This document shows, in pieces, positions 10,606 to 20,605 of a stretch of DNA of 64,000 nucleotides. Where the stretch lies: contig NC_080181.1 of assembly GCF_950295315.1 (NCBI RefSeq), positions 640,526-704,525 on the forward strand, read 5' to 3'. Position 1 is the first letter of the stretch. Every line of letters begins with the position of its first letter. A program made the position numbers and the translations under genes. The stretch is from Erinaceus europaeus (taxonomy: Eukaryota > Chordata > Mammalia > Eulipotyphla > Erinaceidae). A model generated the notes under the pieces. The model was given only the letters and a program-made list of their open reading frames with translations. It did no database searches and was not told the DNA's origin.

Positions 10606-12741
10606 CACACTTCCTTTGGTCATCTGAATCTTCAGGCTAATATTAAAAATTTCCCTCTATAAATTCTCCCAGGTGTGTGACACAGGCTCAGTATGTGTGT
10701 GTGGGGGTGTTTGGGGGAGGTTAACAGTGCAATGATAGGGGGGAGCTGTGCTATACATCCTCATCCTGGGGCTCCTGTCTGACCCCACAGAGTCTGGGGA
10801 CCAGCACAGGACCTGTGTTCTTGGCATTTTTCTGCCCTCATCTGGACAGAGCACCAGGATGCTGGTGCCCCAGGGACAGCCCTGAGCAACAGGCATGGGG
10901 GCTGGTCTGCCACAGCATCCCCAGGGGCCTCCCACTGTCCATGGAGCAGGCTGGACTAGACACATGCCCTCCAGATCAGCCAAGAGCCTACATGGCTGCC
11001 TGCCGCCCCCACCTCCTCGTAGAGCCTGAGCTCTGTGGAGTGCTGCCATTGGACACATGGGCTTGGCAGTGGCTGATCTATTTTTTGGAGCTGTATACCA
11101 GGTCAGAGTCATGCTTCAGAAAAATAATCAATCTTAATTAAGTAACATTCACTCCCCTCAAAGAAAAGTGAATAACTCCACACATAAATGCAATTCTGTA
11201 AAACTGCCTTTGTGCTCTCTGTTGAAGCCGAAGGGCTGTGATTTGGTATCGTGCACGATTTTACAACAGTAACTTTACTCCCTTCCACATGTCTTGTTAA
11301 GCCAGATAAAAATCCCAGATAAGCTTGGACATGGAGAGCTTATGTACGTGCTTGATTCTGGCCACACAGAGCACCTATAACCATTTTCCCATCATGGCAT
11401 TATAACTGAGAACAGCTGACACATCATTACTGAGACTAGAGTAAGCTACCATCTTAGAATAGGGCGAGTCATGGCAATACCGCAAAGCACTTCCACTTCC
11501 ACTGCTGCTACTGATCCACATAAGGTGAAAGCAGCACAGACCGCAACCCCGGGGTGTGGGCAGCTGGCTGGCAGCTCCAGGGTGCTCCAGGGAAAGCCTT
11601 GTCCTCAGGATGGATCTCAACAAGGCATCAGCCCACAGAAACGGCACAATCAGAGATGTCACAAAGATAAAAAAGAATCAAGAATTCAGTAAAATAGCCA
11701 CAGAGTCAATAAACAACCAAGAGTTCAGTAAGTATGACAGTCGGTGTTGAGGCGTGTTAAAGTCCACTCCAGTGTCCCCATGAGCCCCACTACTACCCTA
11801 TGTACCCTGAGGCAAGGGTGCTATGAACCTGGAAGAAATAATGCCGCAGGGAGGAAAAGTGCCCGCATGCAAGTGACACCAGGTGTGCAAGCAGGGACCT
11901 TGTGAGCAGTGAGAGGCACTTTCCCCCTCCCAACCTCAAAGCTGAGGAGATAATGGAGAAAGGGACTTTAGAAAACGTGTGAGAAGCTGGCTCTGATGCC
12001 TGTGACCACAGTGCCATGGTGGCCCAGTCCAGGGGAGACTGGAGGACACATCTCTGTCCATGACACCATGGCATGCTCTATCTCTGACTGACTCAGATAT
12101 GGGAGGGGAAATGTGAGAGGCTCGCCAGTAATCCTGACAGAGAGTGAGTGGCCTTCCTGTGGTGAAGTAGGAGAGATGTTTGCATGGCAGAGGTGCTGAG
12201 ACTATAGACAGAAGCCAGCCAGTGGCAGGACCTGAGGAGGTGCACATGCTGGGTGGTCAGTGTTCCTGTCTGCTCAGGTTGCTGTGTCAGCTCACCAAGT
12301 CTGGGACAATGTCTCACAATGTCCCTGCTCATTACTGGAGGCTGGAATCCCTCTCCTGGGATTCCACTCCTGCTTAAAGGAGCCATCATCCAGAGAAGTG
12401 CCCATGCCCCCTTCTCTCACAAACATACTCACACAACCCCACAAGCCCACCCTCCTGGTCTCAAGTGACCCCAATTCCCTCCCAGAGGCCCCATCTTCAA
12501 ACACCCTCACAGGAGCGTGTGGGGACACAGCACAATGACATGTCTGTCTCCCCCTCATCTCAGCCAAGGACCATCCCACATCCCACAAGGCCTGGATACT
12601 CCCCTGTCTCACTACCTTCTCCCTGCACACTAAGGAGTGTGCTACACTGCTGTGGCAGGTTTCAAAGGAGCATACGTGCAATAGCAGCAATAGCAGCAGT
12701 GCCAGCTTGATTCTAGCACACAGTTGCTGGCAATGTTTTTC
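10606..12741. other. no recognised feature
   Basis: About 2.1 kb without a recognised repeat. Overlapping frames of 65-158 codons are present, the longest on the minus strand at 10657-11112 and 12292-12768. None shows a domain, splice context or compositional sign of coding. The AT-rich part around 11110-11370 is low in repeats and might be conserved noncoding DNA, but I cannot test that. Confidence 0.45.
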
Positions 12742-12944
12742 TCTATCACAACTGAAAATATGGCGCAAACTCTAATAAGTGAATTGCTGTTTTCAAATAA
12801 AAGTAGTTCTTAGAGATCAAAAGTGATGCACAGTGATTTTTTTTTAAGTAGTGGAGAGCACCAGGCAGAGCCACAACTGGTTAAGCACACATATTACCAA
12901 GCACAAGGACGTGGATTCAGCCCCCCATCCCTACCTGTAGGGGG
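12742..12944 (+). repeat. inverted duplication, left arm
   Basis: This arm reads, with scattered mismatches, as the reverse complement of 14133-14352. The match covers about 75 bases of non-SINE sequence (including AATAAGTGAATTGCTG and GAGATCAAAAGTGATGCACA), a T-run, AAGTAGTGGAG, and then the head of an F2-like SINE at the same relative position. Because SINE and flank match together, the locus was probably duplicated after the SINE inserted. Confidence 0.8.
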
Positions 12945-13156
12945 TTTACTTCATAAGCAGTGAAGCAGGTCTGCAGGTGTCTCTCTCTCTCTCTGTGTCT
13001 CTCTACCTATCTCACCCTACCCTCTCAGTCTCTCTCTGTCCTGTCAAATAAAAAAAGAAAGGGAAAAAGTGGCCTCTGGGAGAAGTAGACTCATAGTGCT
13101 GGCACCCAGCCCCAGCAATGACCCTGGAGGTGATAAAAACAAAAACAAACAAACAA
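12860..13156 (+). mobile_element. F2-like SINE with extra 3' module
   Basis: tRNA-like head, core CTACCTGTAGGGGG, CT-rich body and CTGTCAAATAAA are followed by a further module (13073-13135) that runs from GGCCTCTGGGAGAAGTAGA to CCCTGGAGG and then an AAAAC tail. The same module ends the SINEs at 38706-39060 and 60747-61065. Confidence 0.75.
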
Positions 13157-13641
13157 AAGCAGTGTAAATGGTGGCTAGGAACTTAGGGATCAGGGCACAG
13201 TCAAGTTTAGAATACGACTTTGACTCACATAAAGCAAGAAACTAACAGTGGCCTGTGCAAAGCTGGGATTTATAAATATCACACTCAGTGAGAAAATGGC
13301 TAGAAAAAGTGTCCCCACCCCCATATCCCTATTAGCAGGAAAAGCCAAAACTGATAAAACCCAAAAAATAAATAGAGGAGGCATCTGGTTCATGTATTTA
13401 AAATATCTGAAACATACTTCAGCAATGTAAATATATAGAATAATATCTGGAGTGACCATGCACATTGTGTCTAGTTCTAGGAATAAAGAAGAAAATTAAA
13501 ATAACCAGCTGAACAACACAATCTAACATTATCAATGATTAACTGAGAAAGAAAATGCAGGCAGAAGTGGAAACACAACTGCTGACATTTAAAGGTAGGT
13601 GAACGTCTGCTCTTGAGTGTTCACATAAAGAGAAAGGGAAA

Positions 13642-13878
13642 TGGGGCCAGGCAGTGGCACACCTGTTAATGATGCACACATCACAGTGTGATGCACACAT
13701 CACAGTGTGTAAGGACCTGGGTCCAAGCCCCTGGTCTCCACCTGCAGGGAGAAAGTTTCAAGAGTGGTGAAGTAGGCTTGCAGCTGTCTCTCTGTCTCTC
13801 TCCCTCTCTATATCTCCCTCCCCTCTCAATTTCTCTCTGTCTCCATCCAATAATAAATAAAAATCAAAAAGAGAGAAA
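13642..13878 (+). mobile_element. F2 SINE with a short internal tandem duplication
   Basis: A complete F2 copy. Within the head the stretch GATGCACACATCACAGTGT occurs twice in tandem (about 13672-13710), a local duplication between A and B boxes. The body ends TCCATCCAATAATAAATAAA. Confidence 0.8.
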
Positions 13879-14094
13879 GGGAAGCCATACCTTCTGGAGA
13901 CTTACACAAGATGTTAAGAGAGCCTGTTTCACAGACAGACATCATTGGACAGATATGCTGGGGTGTCTCAGCATGGACTCCTACCCGGGAAACCAAGCCT
14001 GAGATACACACTGGATGGTGAAACTCAGATAGACACAGATGCCAGGCTTATCGTGGTGTTGACACTTGAGCAAGCCATGGTGGCAGCGGGCCTT

Positions 14095-14225
14095 GCAAAG
14101 GGGTGACAGAACCTGAGGGGCACCCTTTCTGTCCCCCCTGCAGGTGGGGATGAGGGCCTAAACCCACATCCTTGTGCTTGGTAATATGTGTGCGTAACCA
14201 CTTGTGGCTCTGTCTGGCCCCCTCC
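14095..14225 (-). mobile_element. F2-like SINE head, part of inverted duplication
   Basis: The minus strand carries the tRNA-like head and core up to CCCACCTGCAGGGGGGA, after which SINE identity is lost. It corresponds to the head of the SINE at 12860 inside the inverted duplication. Confidence 0.6.
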
Positions 14226-14352
14226 ACTACTTAAAAAAAAAAAAAAAAAAAAAAAAAAACATTGTGCATCACTTTTGATCTCTAATAACAACTTTTACTT
14301 GAAAGCAGCAATTCACTTATCAGAGTATGTGTTACATTCTCAGTCGTGATAG
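14133..14352 (-). repeat. inverted duplication, right arm
   Basis: Reverse-complement partner of 12742-12944. The arm includes an A-run of about 28 bases (14232-14259), where the other arm has a T-run of about nine. That accounts for most of the length difference. The spacer between arms is about 1.2 kb. Confidence 0.8.
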
Positions 14353-14569
14353 TTGGTGCGGTGCTGCTGACATGGGTGCATAAGTCTGTCAACACTCACG
14401 TGCATCTCCTGGTAACTGGGTGCAGATCTTGGCTCAGAAACCATGAAGAGGGTGACTGATCCCAGGTGCAGAGAAATCTATGAGAATCACAGTCCCTGTG
14501 CCTGGGCACACTGCTGATTCAGTGGCAAGGTCTTTCCCAACACCCCAACTCTGCTTCAGGAAACCAAGG

Positions 14570-14690
14570 CACATCCCCACCTGCAGGGGGAAAGCTTCAA
14601 AAGTGACAGTTTTCTCCCTCTCTATCCCCCCTTCCTCTCTATTTCTCTCTGTCTCTGTCAGATAAATAAAAAGATAATAAAAAACTAAAA
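14570..14690 (+). mobile_element. 5'-truncated F2 SINE
   Basis: The copy begins at the core (CCCCACCTGCAGGGGGAAAGCTTC), has a partly deleted hairpin segment, and runs through the CT-rich body to GATAAATAAAAAG. The tRNA head is absent. Confidence 0.7.
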
Positions 14691-15127
14691 ATGGAAACTG
14701 AGGCACAGAGAGCTCAGTCTAGTTCTACAAACGTCCATGCCTAGCAAGTAAACGAGCCAGTATCCTCTCCTAAGACACGTGGCCTTCCATCTCTAGCTGG
14801 AGATGCAGCCATTAATGTTTAGACTAAGTTCCTGGGTCACTCTAAGGGTCTGTGAATCACTGAGAGCCCCTGATCAAGCAAGCCTGCACACCTGCACTTG
14901 GAAACTTGCACGGCAGTCACCAGTGGATGTGTTTGAGCATAGGACTGAGAACAACCAGAAGTCAGAGTAAGAAACAGTCCCATGTCCTGATGACACAAGG
15001 TAAGACTACATGGCAGCAAACAGCCATGACCTCCATACTTTCTTGTGGGGATGGCTATCACCATAGAAGGGACAGAATGAAGTCAGCAGGCTGATGAAGC
15101 TGGTGCAATCTGATGTCACTGGTGTTC

Positions 15128-15138
15128 ATTTCACTACA
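15128..15138 (+). repeat. target-site duplication, left copy
   Basis: ATTTCACTACA here is repeated exactly at 15900-15910. The two copies flank the non-LTR element and define its ends. Confidence 0.9.
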
Positions 15139-15899
15139 TCTCATAAAAACTGCAGCAAAGGCGGGCGCGAGGAATCACATCATTGCAAGACTGGCCAGCT
15201 CCTCATGGGGCGCGAGCGCTTCCACACTATGATCATCATCTCTGGCATTATGCTATTCCACTGCAGAATACTGTGCCCCAGTAGGGTTCCGTAGCCCCCA
15301 TGTCCACTTGGTCGATTCCAAATTATATTTCTCCATGAGGATAATTTCTGGAACCATCCGTTCCACCCCGGTTCCATGGCTGCCAGTTCTTAGCAACATC
15401 GCCCCACCAGATATTCGTCGGGATGGGGCATCATCTAAGTTCATTTCCCACGTCTTTGCTCGACCGGACCTGCCAATATACGCGGATATCTTCGCCCACC
15501 CTGTCCAACGCTTGACGTCTCGTCACCCAATCTGGTCCCCTATGCCTACACTGAACTTCTCTGTTCCAGACTCTTGGAAACAGAGCTGGCAGTCAGCTGA
15601 GGTAAAGAACAAACACCTCATCACAGACCCCTGCAAGCGTCAACCCGGCTTTGACCTAGCACGTTATGACTGGGCCCTCCTCAATCGCTATCGAACAGGC
15701 CATGGCCGGTGCGCCGCTATGTTCCATCGCTGGGGAGCCAGAGATGACCCGAAATGCCCCTGCAGCTACAGACAGACTATGACCCACATAGTCAATGACT
15801 GCCACCTCTCCAGATTCAAAGGAGGTCTCGAAACTTTACATCAGGCTCAACCTGACGCTGTTGACTGGCTACGGAAGAAGGGCAAACGCTAGAAGAAGA
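15139..15899 (+). mobile_element. 5'-truncated non-LTR retrotransposon of non-L1 type, copy 1
   Basis: The insertion is 761 bp, bounded by an exact 11-bp duplication. It holds the C-terminal part of a reverse transcriptase ORF2 and ends in a short GAA-type tail immediately after the stop codon, so it has virtually no 3' UTR. Base composition differs from the neighbours: it is richer in G+C and keeps many CpG dinucleotides (GGGCGCGAGG, GGGGCGCGAGCGC, ACGCGGATATCTTCGCCC), which decay quickly in methylated mammalian DNA. The protein is unlike L1 ORF2 and resembles the jockey/CR1 group. A minus-strand partial copy lies at 23364-23504. Family name and full length are unknown to me. Confidence 0.88.
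15140..15892 (+). pseudogene. C-terminal fragment of a jockey/CR1-like reverse transcriptase
   Basis: One frame is continuous from the insertion boundary to TAG at 15890-15892, with a single in-frame TGA at 15230-15232 that looks like a decayed CGA. The part after it is open for 194 codons from 15308. Recognisable segments, in order, are SSSWGASAST, STAEYCAPV, IISGTIRSTP, SNIAPPDIRR, RYRTGHGRCAAM, FHRWGARDD, and a zinc-knuckle-like C-x-C-x7-H-x4-C (CPC..H..C) about 45 residues from the end. These follow the order found after the RT palm in jockey/CR1-type elements. The catalytic palm and endonuclease are missing by 5' truncation, so it cannot be active. Exact clade is inferred only. Confidence 0.82.
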
Positions 15900-15910
15900 A
15901 TTTCACTACA
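15900..15910 (+). repeat. target-site duplication, right copy
   Basis: Exact repeat of 15128-15138, immediately after the GAA tail. Confidence 0.9.
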
Positions 15911-16226
15911 GTGAAACCAAACGATACACTGTATGGGCAGAACCAAGCCACAGTGGAAAGCAGCAGCAGGATACACAGAAGGCAAAGCAGGGGGCTTCTG
16001 AGGAAGCAGGGGGTGAGAAGAAAAGGCAGGACATCCACAGAGAACTACAACTAAGTAGGAAAGCTGCCTCACTGAAATTCAGCCACTAGAACAGGGTCTG
16101 CTGCCTGTGCTGCTCTTTGTACAATGCTACTTTGTTGTTACTACATATCTACACAAAATTCAGAAAGATAAGAAATTTAAGTTATACTGACACCTTGGAA
16201 TTACTCATTGTTTTTTGTAAAATTGC

Positions 16227-16580
16227 ACTTATGCAAGCCACCATGTGTCTTGGAGATCCATCTCCCCAGATCCCTGCCCTACTAGGGAAACAGAGAGACA
16301 GGCCGGGAGTACGAACTGACCTGCCAATGGGGAGTACAGACTGACCTGCCAATGCCCATGTCCAGTGGAGAAGCAATTACAGAAGCCAGACCTTCCACCT
16401 TCTGCACCTCACAGTGATCCTGGGTCCCTACCCCCAGAGGGGTAAAGAATAGGGAAGCTATCAAGAGAGGGGACTGGATTTGGAGCTGGGGGGGGGGGGC
16501 ATTGTGTGGAAATATACCCTCTTATCCTATAGTCTTGTCAATATTTCCATTTTATAAATAAAAATAAAAAAACAGATAAC
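16227..16580 (+). mobile_element. repeat X, copy B (5'-truncated)
   Basis: It starts near GCAAGCCACCATGTG and contains GACCTGCCAATG twice in a short local duplication (about 16305-16350), GAGAAGCAATTACAGAAGCCAG, CCTTCCACCTTCTGCACC, GTAAAGAATAGGGAAGC and CCTCTTATCCTATAGTCTTGT, ending in TAAATAAAAATAAAAAAA. A G-run of about 12 lies near 16488. Confidence 0.75.
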
Positions 16581-16685
16581 ACAAATTCTAGACAGAATTT
16601 CACATAAATAAAATATCAAGCACATTTATTATTCCTAGTCTAAAATGAGGAACTTTGAAAAATATCTTTAGAGAGTTCACGATTG

Positions 16686-16893
16686 CAGGGGCTGAGTGGT
16701 GATGCACCTGGTTGAGCACATATATTACAGTGCACAAGGACACAGGTCCAAGCCCCTGGTCCCCACCTGCAGGGAGAAAGTTTTGCGAGAGGTGAAGCAG
16801 GGCTGCAGGTGTCTGTCTGTCTCTCTCCCTCTCTATCTCCCCTATCCCTCTCAATTTCTATCTCTATCCAATAAACAAAGATTAAAAAAGAGA
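16686..16893 (+). mobile_element. F2 SINE
   Basis: A complete copy with head GGGGCTGAGTGGTGATGCACC, box B GGTCCAAGCCC, core, CT-rich body and a TATCCAATAAACAAAG end. Confidence 0.85.
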
Positions 16894-17483
16894 TAGAGAT
16901 TTCACTATTCCTACTCAAGTTCCTTGCAGTTACCAGTGCCACAGTTCTGTTCTGTGCAACACAGGTTAGGGAGAGCCAGCTGCTAACTGTCCTGGATAGC
17001 TGATCTATGGGAGAGCAGATGGTGAAAGTCAGCCTTGCACCATGCTGCCCTGGGGAGGTACTGCACCCCCTGCCCCCCACTTTGCACGTATCAGCCTGCC
17101 GTTCAGCCCTGAGTCTGGCTGCTTCCACTGTGTGGGACAATGACCAGGAGGGAAGAGCCCTTCCAGCTGGGAACAGAATGCAACCCCAAATTCTCAGCTT
17201 CACATTCGGAATCTAAGAGCCTCCTGCAAAAGCAGTCGGGGTTACCAATGGGAAAGCATCACCTGCTTTCTGTTGTCACAGCAGGAGTCTCTCTGACAGC
17301 ACACAGAAAGTGGCATTCCTGCTCACATGAAGACAGGTGAACAGCACAGGGTCCTGGAAGGGAGGCCACCCGCCTTGGCTGAGCACTGGAGGAAGAAAGA
17401 GGAAATCTGGGACTGTCTTTCGCTTTCCTTGGCAGAAGGAAATATTTTGTTTGGTATAAAGTCACTGTATTTCTGTTTCCTTT
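16894..17483. other. no recognised feature
   Basis: No repeat is recognised between the flanking SINEs. Short frames only. Confidence 0.45.
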
Positions 17484-17796
17484 CTCTAAATTCTTTTTCT
17501 TTTTTTTAAAGTTTATTTATTTTCCCTTTTGTTGCCCTTGTTCTTTTTCATTGTTGCTGTAATTATTATTGTTGTTATTGATGTCGTCGTTGTTGGATAG
17601 GACAGAGAGAAATGGAGAGAGAAGGGGAAGACAGAGAGGGGGAGAGAAAGACAGACACCTGCAGACCTGCTTCACTGCTTGTGAAGCGACTCCCCTGCAG
17701 GTGGGGAGCTGGGGGCTCGAACTGGGAACCTTAGGCACTTTGCACCACATGCGCTTTACCAGCTGCGCTACTGCCCGACTCCCCTCTAAATTCTTT
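17484..17796 (-). mobile_element. F1 SINE with 13-bp target duplication
   Basis: The element is 17497-17783 on the minus strand. CTCTAAATTCTTT occurs at 17484-17496 and again at 17784-17796. Tail units (TTG/TTA), GA-rich body, the CTCCCCTGCAGGTGGGGAGC core and a tRNA-like head ending GCCCGACTCCC are all present. Confidence 0.92.
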
Positions 17797-17979
17797 AGAC
17801 ATTCATCTGACATGTTTTTATGAAAGAGATGTCTGAGTCATAGTGTCCATTTTGATATGGTTATATCTTTTCATAACTTAATTTTTTTCTTTGTAGGTAT
17901 ATTTCAATAAACCTTTACATGTCTAGGTATAGTTTTCTTCACATTAGCTATGGAAAAGATGAATAAGTTTTGCCTATTG

Positions 17980-18280
17980 CAACTCTATAATTCTTTTTTA
18001 TTTTTTTTACATTTATTTATTTTCCCTTTTGCTGCCCCTGTTGTTTTTATTGTTGTTGTCATTGTTAAATAGGACAGAGAGAAATGGAGAGAGGAGGGGA
18101 AGACAGAGAGGGGGAGAGAAAGATAGACACCTGCAGACCTGCTTCACCACCTGTGAAGTGACTCCCCTGCAGGTGGGGAGCCGGGGACTCAAATCGGGAT
18201 CCTTGTGCCAGTCCTTGCGCTTCACACCATGTGCACTTAACCTGCTGCACTACCGCCTGACTTCCAACTCTTTATAATTC
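17980..18280 (-). mobile_element. F1 SINE with near-perfect target duplication
   Basis: The element is about 17997-18263. Flanks read CAACTCTATAATTCT on the left and CAACTCTTTATAATTCT on the right, differing by two bases of indel. It lies some 200 bases from the previous F1 copy in the same orientation. Confidence 0.85.
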
Positions 18281-18760
18281 TAAAGGGCTTCTTTAGCCAT
18301 GCTTTTGATTATAGCCTTCCTTCCAATTATTCTTCCTTCCAATTATCCTCAAAATGATGCTGTTTTCTGAAGTGAGGCCATACTCCTTGCTCAGAGCCTT
18401 TCCCAGCTTATGCATGTATGTGTGTGTGTGCATGTGCAAGCATGTATGTGTATTATACACGTGTGTTCTCTCTACATTATGGACAATCTCATCTTACCCC
18501 GCTAAGTTTTTCAAGGTAACTTTTTCATTGTCTCTGCTCAAGTTTTTTTATTTCTGCTATTACATTTTTAGTTTCTAAATAAAACCTCATTATCTTATCA
18601 ATTTTCCTATTTCCCGGCTCCTTTTGTGTAACTGTATGGACATGTTTAAATGAGTTGCATTATGATGCTCTACTGAGAATAATAAATACTTTTCTAATCT
18701 CATCCTCTTTAAAAAGAGCTGATTAATTTATTGAGAGAGGGAACCAGAGTGTGTGGCACA
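18281..18760. other. no recognised feature; short TG-rich patch
   Basis: AT-rich sequence with a small TG/ATG-rich patch at 18413-18455. Nothing else is recognised. Confidence 0.45.
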
Positions 18761-19087
18761 GGCAATGATGGGACTCAAACCTGCCTGTGAGTTCAAGCTC
18801 TACCCTGTGCTACCTCCCCTGCCCCCAGGTGATGATGGGACTCAAACTTGCCTGTGAATTCAAAGCTCTACCCTGTGCTACCTCCCCTGCCCCCAGGCGA
18901 TGATGGGACTCAAACTTGGCCTGTGAATTCAAAGCTCTACCCCCATGATACCTACCCTGCCCCCAGGCGATGATGGAACTCAAACTTGCCTGTGAGTTCA
19001 AGAGCTACCTCTCCCCGCCCCCAGGCAAAGATAGGACTCAAACTTGCCTCAGAGTTCAAAGCTCTACCCTGTGCTACCTCCACCAGG
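18761..19087 (-). repeat. five-unit tandem array of a SINE head
   Basis: Units begin at about 18761, 18828, 18896, 18966 and 19024, giving lengths of 67, 68, 70, 58 and about 63 bases. Each reads GGCGATGATGGGACTCAAAC..CCTGTGC.ACCTCCCCTGCCCCCA with small changes. On the minus strand each unit is the tRNA-like head of a SINE, with an A-box-like GTAGCACAGGG and a B-box-like AGTTTGAGTCCC. The GA-rich tail of one ordinary copy is still attached on the left (about 18722-18760). Confidence 0.88.
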
Positions 19088-19209
19088 GTGCTCTTTTCTT
19101 CTTTTTTTTTTTTCCCCTTGATTTAGGCAAAGTGCAAAGACCTCCTTGACCTTCCAGGATTCTACTGCTGCCACCTTGAGTGCCAACATCTCCAGCTGTG
19201 CATTTCCTC

Positions 19210-20035
19210 TTTTTATTTATTTATTTATTCACCACTGCCATTACCAAAGGTCTGTGTCCCTGTCCTCACCTCCACAGATAACCACTTTAGTTCCGCCAGT
19301 CTTTGATATCAGTTGACATTTAATCTTTTTCACATTCCTCTACCCAATTCTCCATATTCTGCATATGAGTGAAACCATCTGTAGTTGTCGTTCACCTCCT
19401 TACTTGCTTCACTAAGCATCATCTCCAATTCCATCCCAAATTCCATCTCCAATTCCACTTTATCCCAAAGGACACAATGTCATTCCTTTTCACTGCTGCA
19501 CAATATTCCATCGAGTATATGTCCCATAACTTCTTTATCCAGTCATCTGTCAAAGGGCATTTTGAGCTCCCAGTGTCCACCTGCAGGGGAAAAGCTTCAC
19601 AAGTGGTGAAGCAGTGCTACAGGTATCTCTCTGCTGCCATTTATCTCCCCCTTCCTCTCAATGTCTGGCTGTCTTGACCAAATAAATAAAGATACTAAGG
19701 ACATATTAAAAAAAAAAGTATTTTGATTGTTCCCAGGTTTTTGCTATTGTGCATAAAACTGCTATAAACATGGGGGTGCACATATCCCTTCAAATCAGTG
19801 TTATTATATCTTTTGGGGATATGCCCAGCAGTGGATTTGCTGGGTCATAAGGTATTTCCATTTGTCTTTTTTAAGGATTTCCTATACCGTTCTCCATAGT
19901 AACTGTACCAGTCTGCATTCCCACCAGCAGTGCAGTAGAGTTCCTCTCTCTTCACATCCTCTCCAACACTTCTCTTCTCCTGTTTTATTGATGGAGCCCA
20001 TTCTCACAGATGTGAGGTGGAATCTCCATGTAGTT
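19210..20035 (-). mobile_element. L1 remnant: end of ORF2 and 3' UTR
   Basis: On the minus strand the right part (19716-20035) is the familiar 3' end of L1 ORF2, with segments corresponding to CTGGTGGGAATGCAGACTGG, the CAGCAATCC region and the GTGCACCCCCATG stretch. The left part (19210-19576) is the following L1 3' region, ending in a TTTATTTATT tract. Frames are broken throughout. A 5'-truncated SINE interrupts it. Confidence 0.85.
19577..19715 (+). mobile_element. 5'-truncated F2 SINE inserted in the L1
   Basis: Begins at the core TCCACCTGCAGGGGAAAAGC and ends with CCAAATAAATAAAG and an A-run. The L1 sequence resumes directly after it. Confidence 0.75.
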
Positions 20036-20445
20036 TGGGCTCTTCCTCTCTGGGAGGAGCTGAGCCTCTGTTTCACTTGTGGGAACTGCAGCTGGGACTG
20101 ATGCAAGGTCATGGCTGTTTGTGGAGCTGTGTCTGGGGGTTGGAAGTACATGAGATCGCGGCACAAATCAGAGCAGTGAGTGAGACAGAAACTGATCCTC
20201 ACTCACAGGCTTCAGAGTCTATGGAGAGAGAGCAGGAGTCCCTATACTGGGCTCCCATGGCCTGACTGCAGGGACCCAGCTGCAGTCAGGGATGGCCTGT
20301 AGCAGGTGCTCAGAGAGACCACATTCACAGAACACACATTACAATATACCCCAGGTACAGCTCCATTTTAACATTAGTGCTAGTCTCTTATGGTACCTGC
20401 TTTACAAGTCGCCTTGGCCATAATTGTGAGTACAGGAAAATCAGA
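20036..20445. other. no recognised feature
   Basis: Mixed sequence following the L1. No repeat or exon is recognised. Confidence 0.4.
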
Positions 20446-20605
20446 TGGAATATATAAGGTGAGGCTAGCTCAGGGACAGAGCACAGGACTTTACAATGGA
20501 GATCCCCAAGTTCAGTTCCAGGTCCTACTTGTTCCACAGCCCAGAGATGCTCTGGACTCTCTCTTTTAAAGTCTCAGAGAAGTAAATAAATCTTTATAAG
20601 AAACA
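20446..20605 (+). mobile_element. old tRNA-like SINE remnant
   Basis: GAGGCTAGCTCAGGGACAGAGC, CAAGTTCAGTTCCAGG, AGATGCTCTGGACTCTCTC and AAGTAAATAAATC follow the order head, box B, body and tail of the older SINEs here. Confidence 0.5.

Noticed and set aside
10657..11112. 151-codon minus-strand open frame as a gene
   Set aside because: GC-rich chance frame with an equally long frame on the opposite strand and no recognisable domain or splice context.
12292..12768. 158-codon minus-strand open frame as a gene
   Set aside because: No domain recognised. Overlapping frames of similar length exist on the other strand, and its start is in the arm of the inverted duplication.
15128..15910. Assembly contamination as the source of the non-L1 LINE
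   Set aside because: The element is flanked by an exact 11-bp host duplication, is 5'-truncated in the usual way, and a second copy sits in host DNA 8 kb away.
16640..17203. 187-codon minus-strand open frame
   Set aside because: Its C-terminal half is an F2 SINE read in reverse, and the rest has no recognisable domain.
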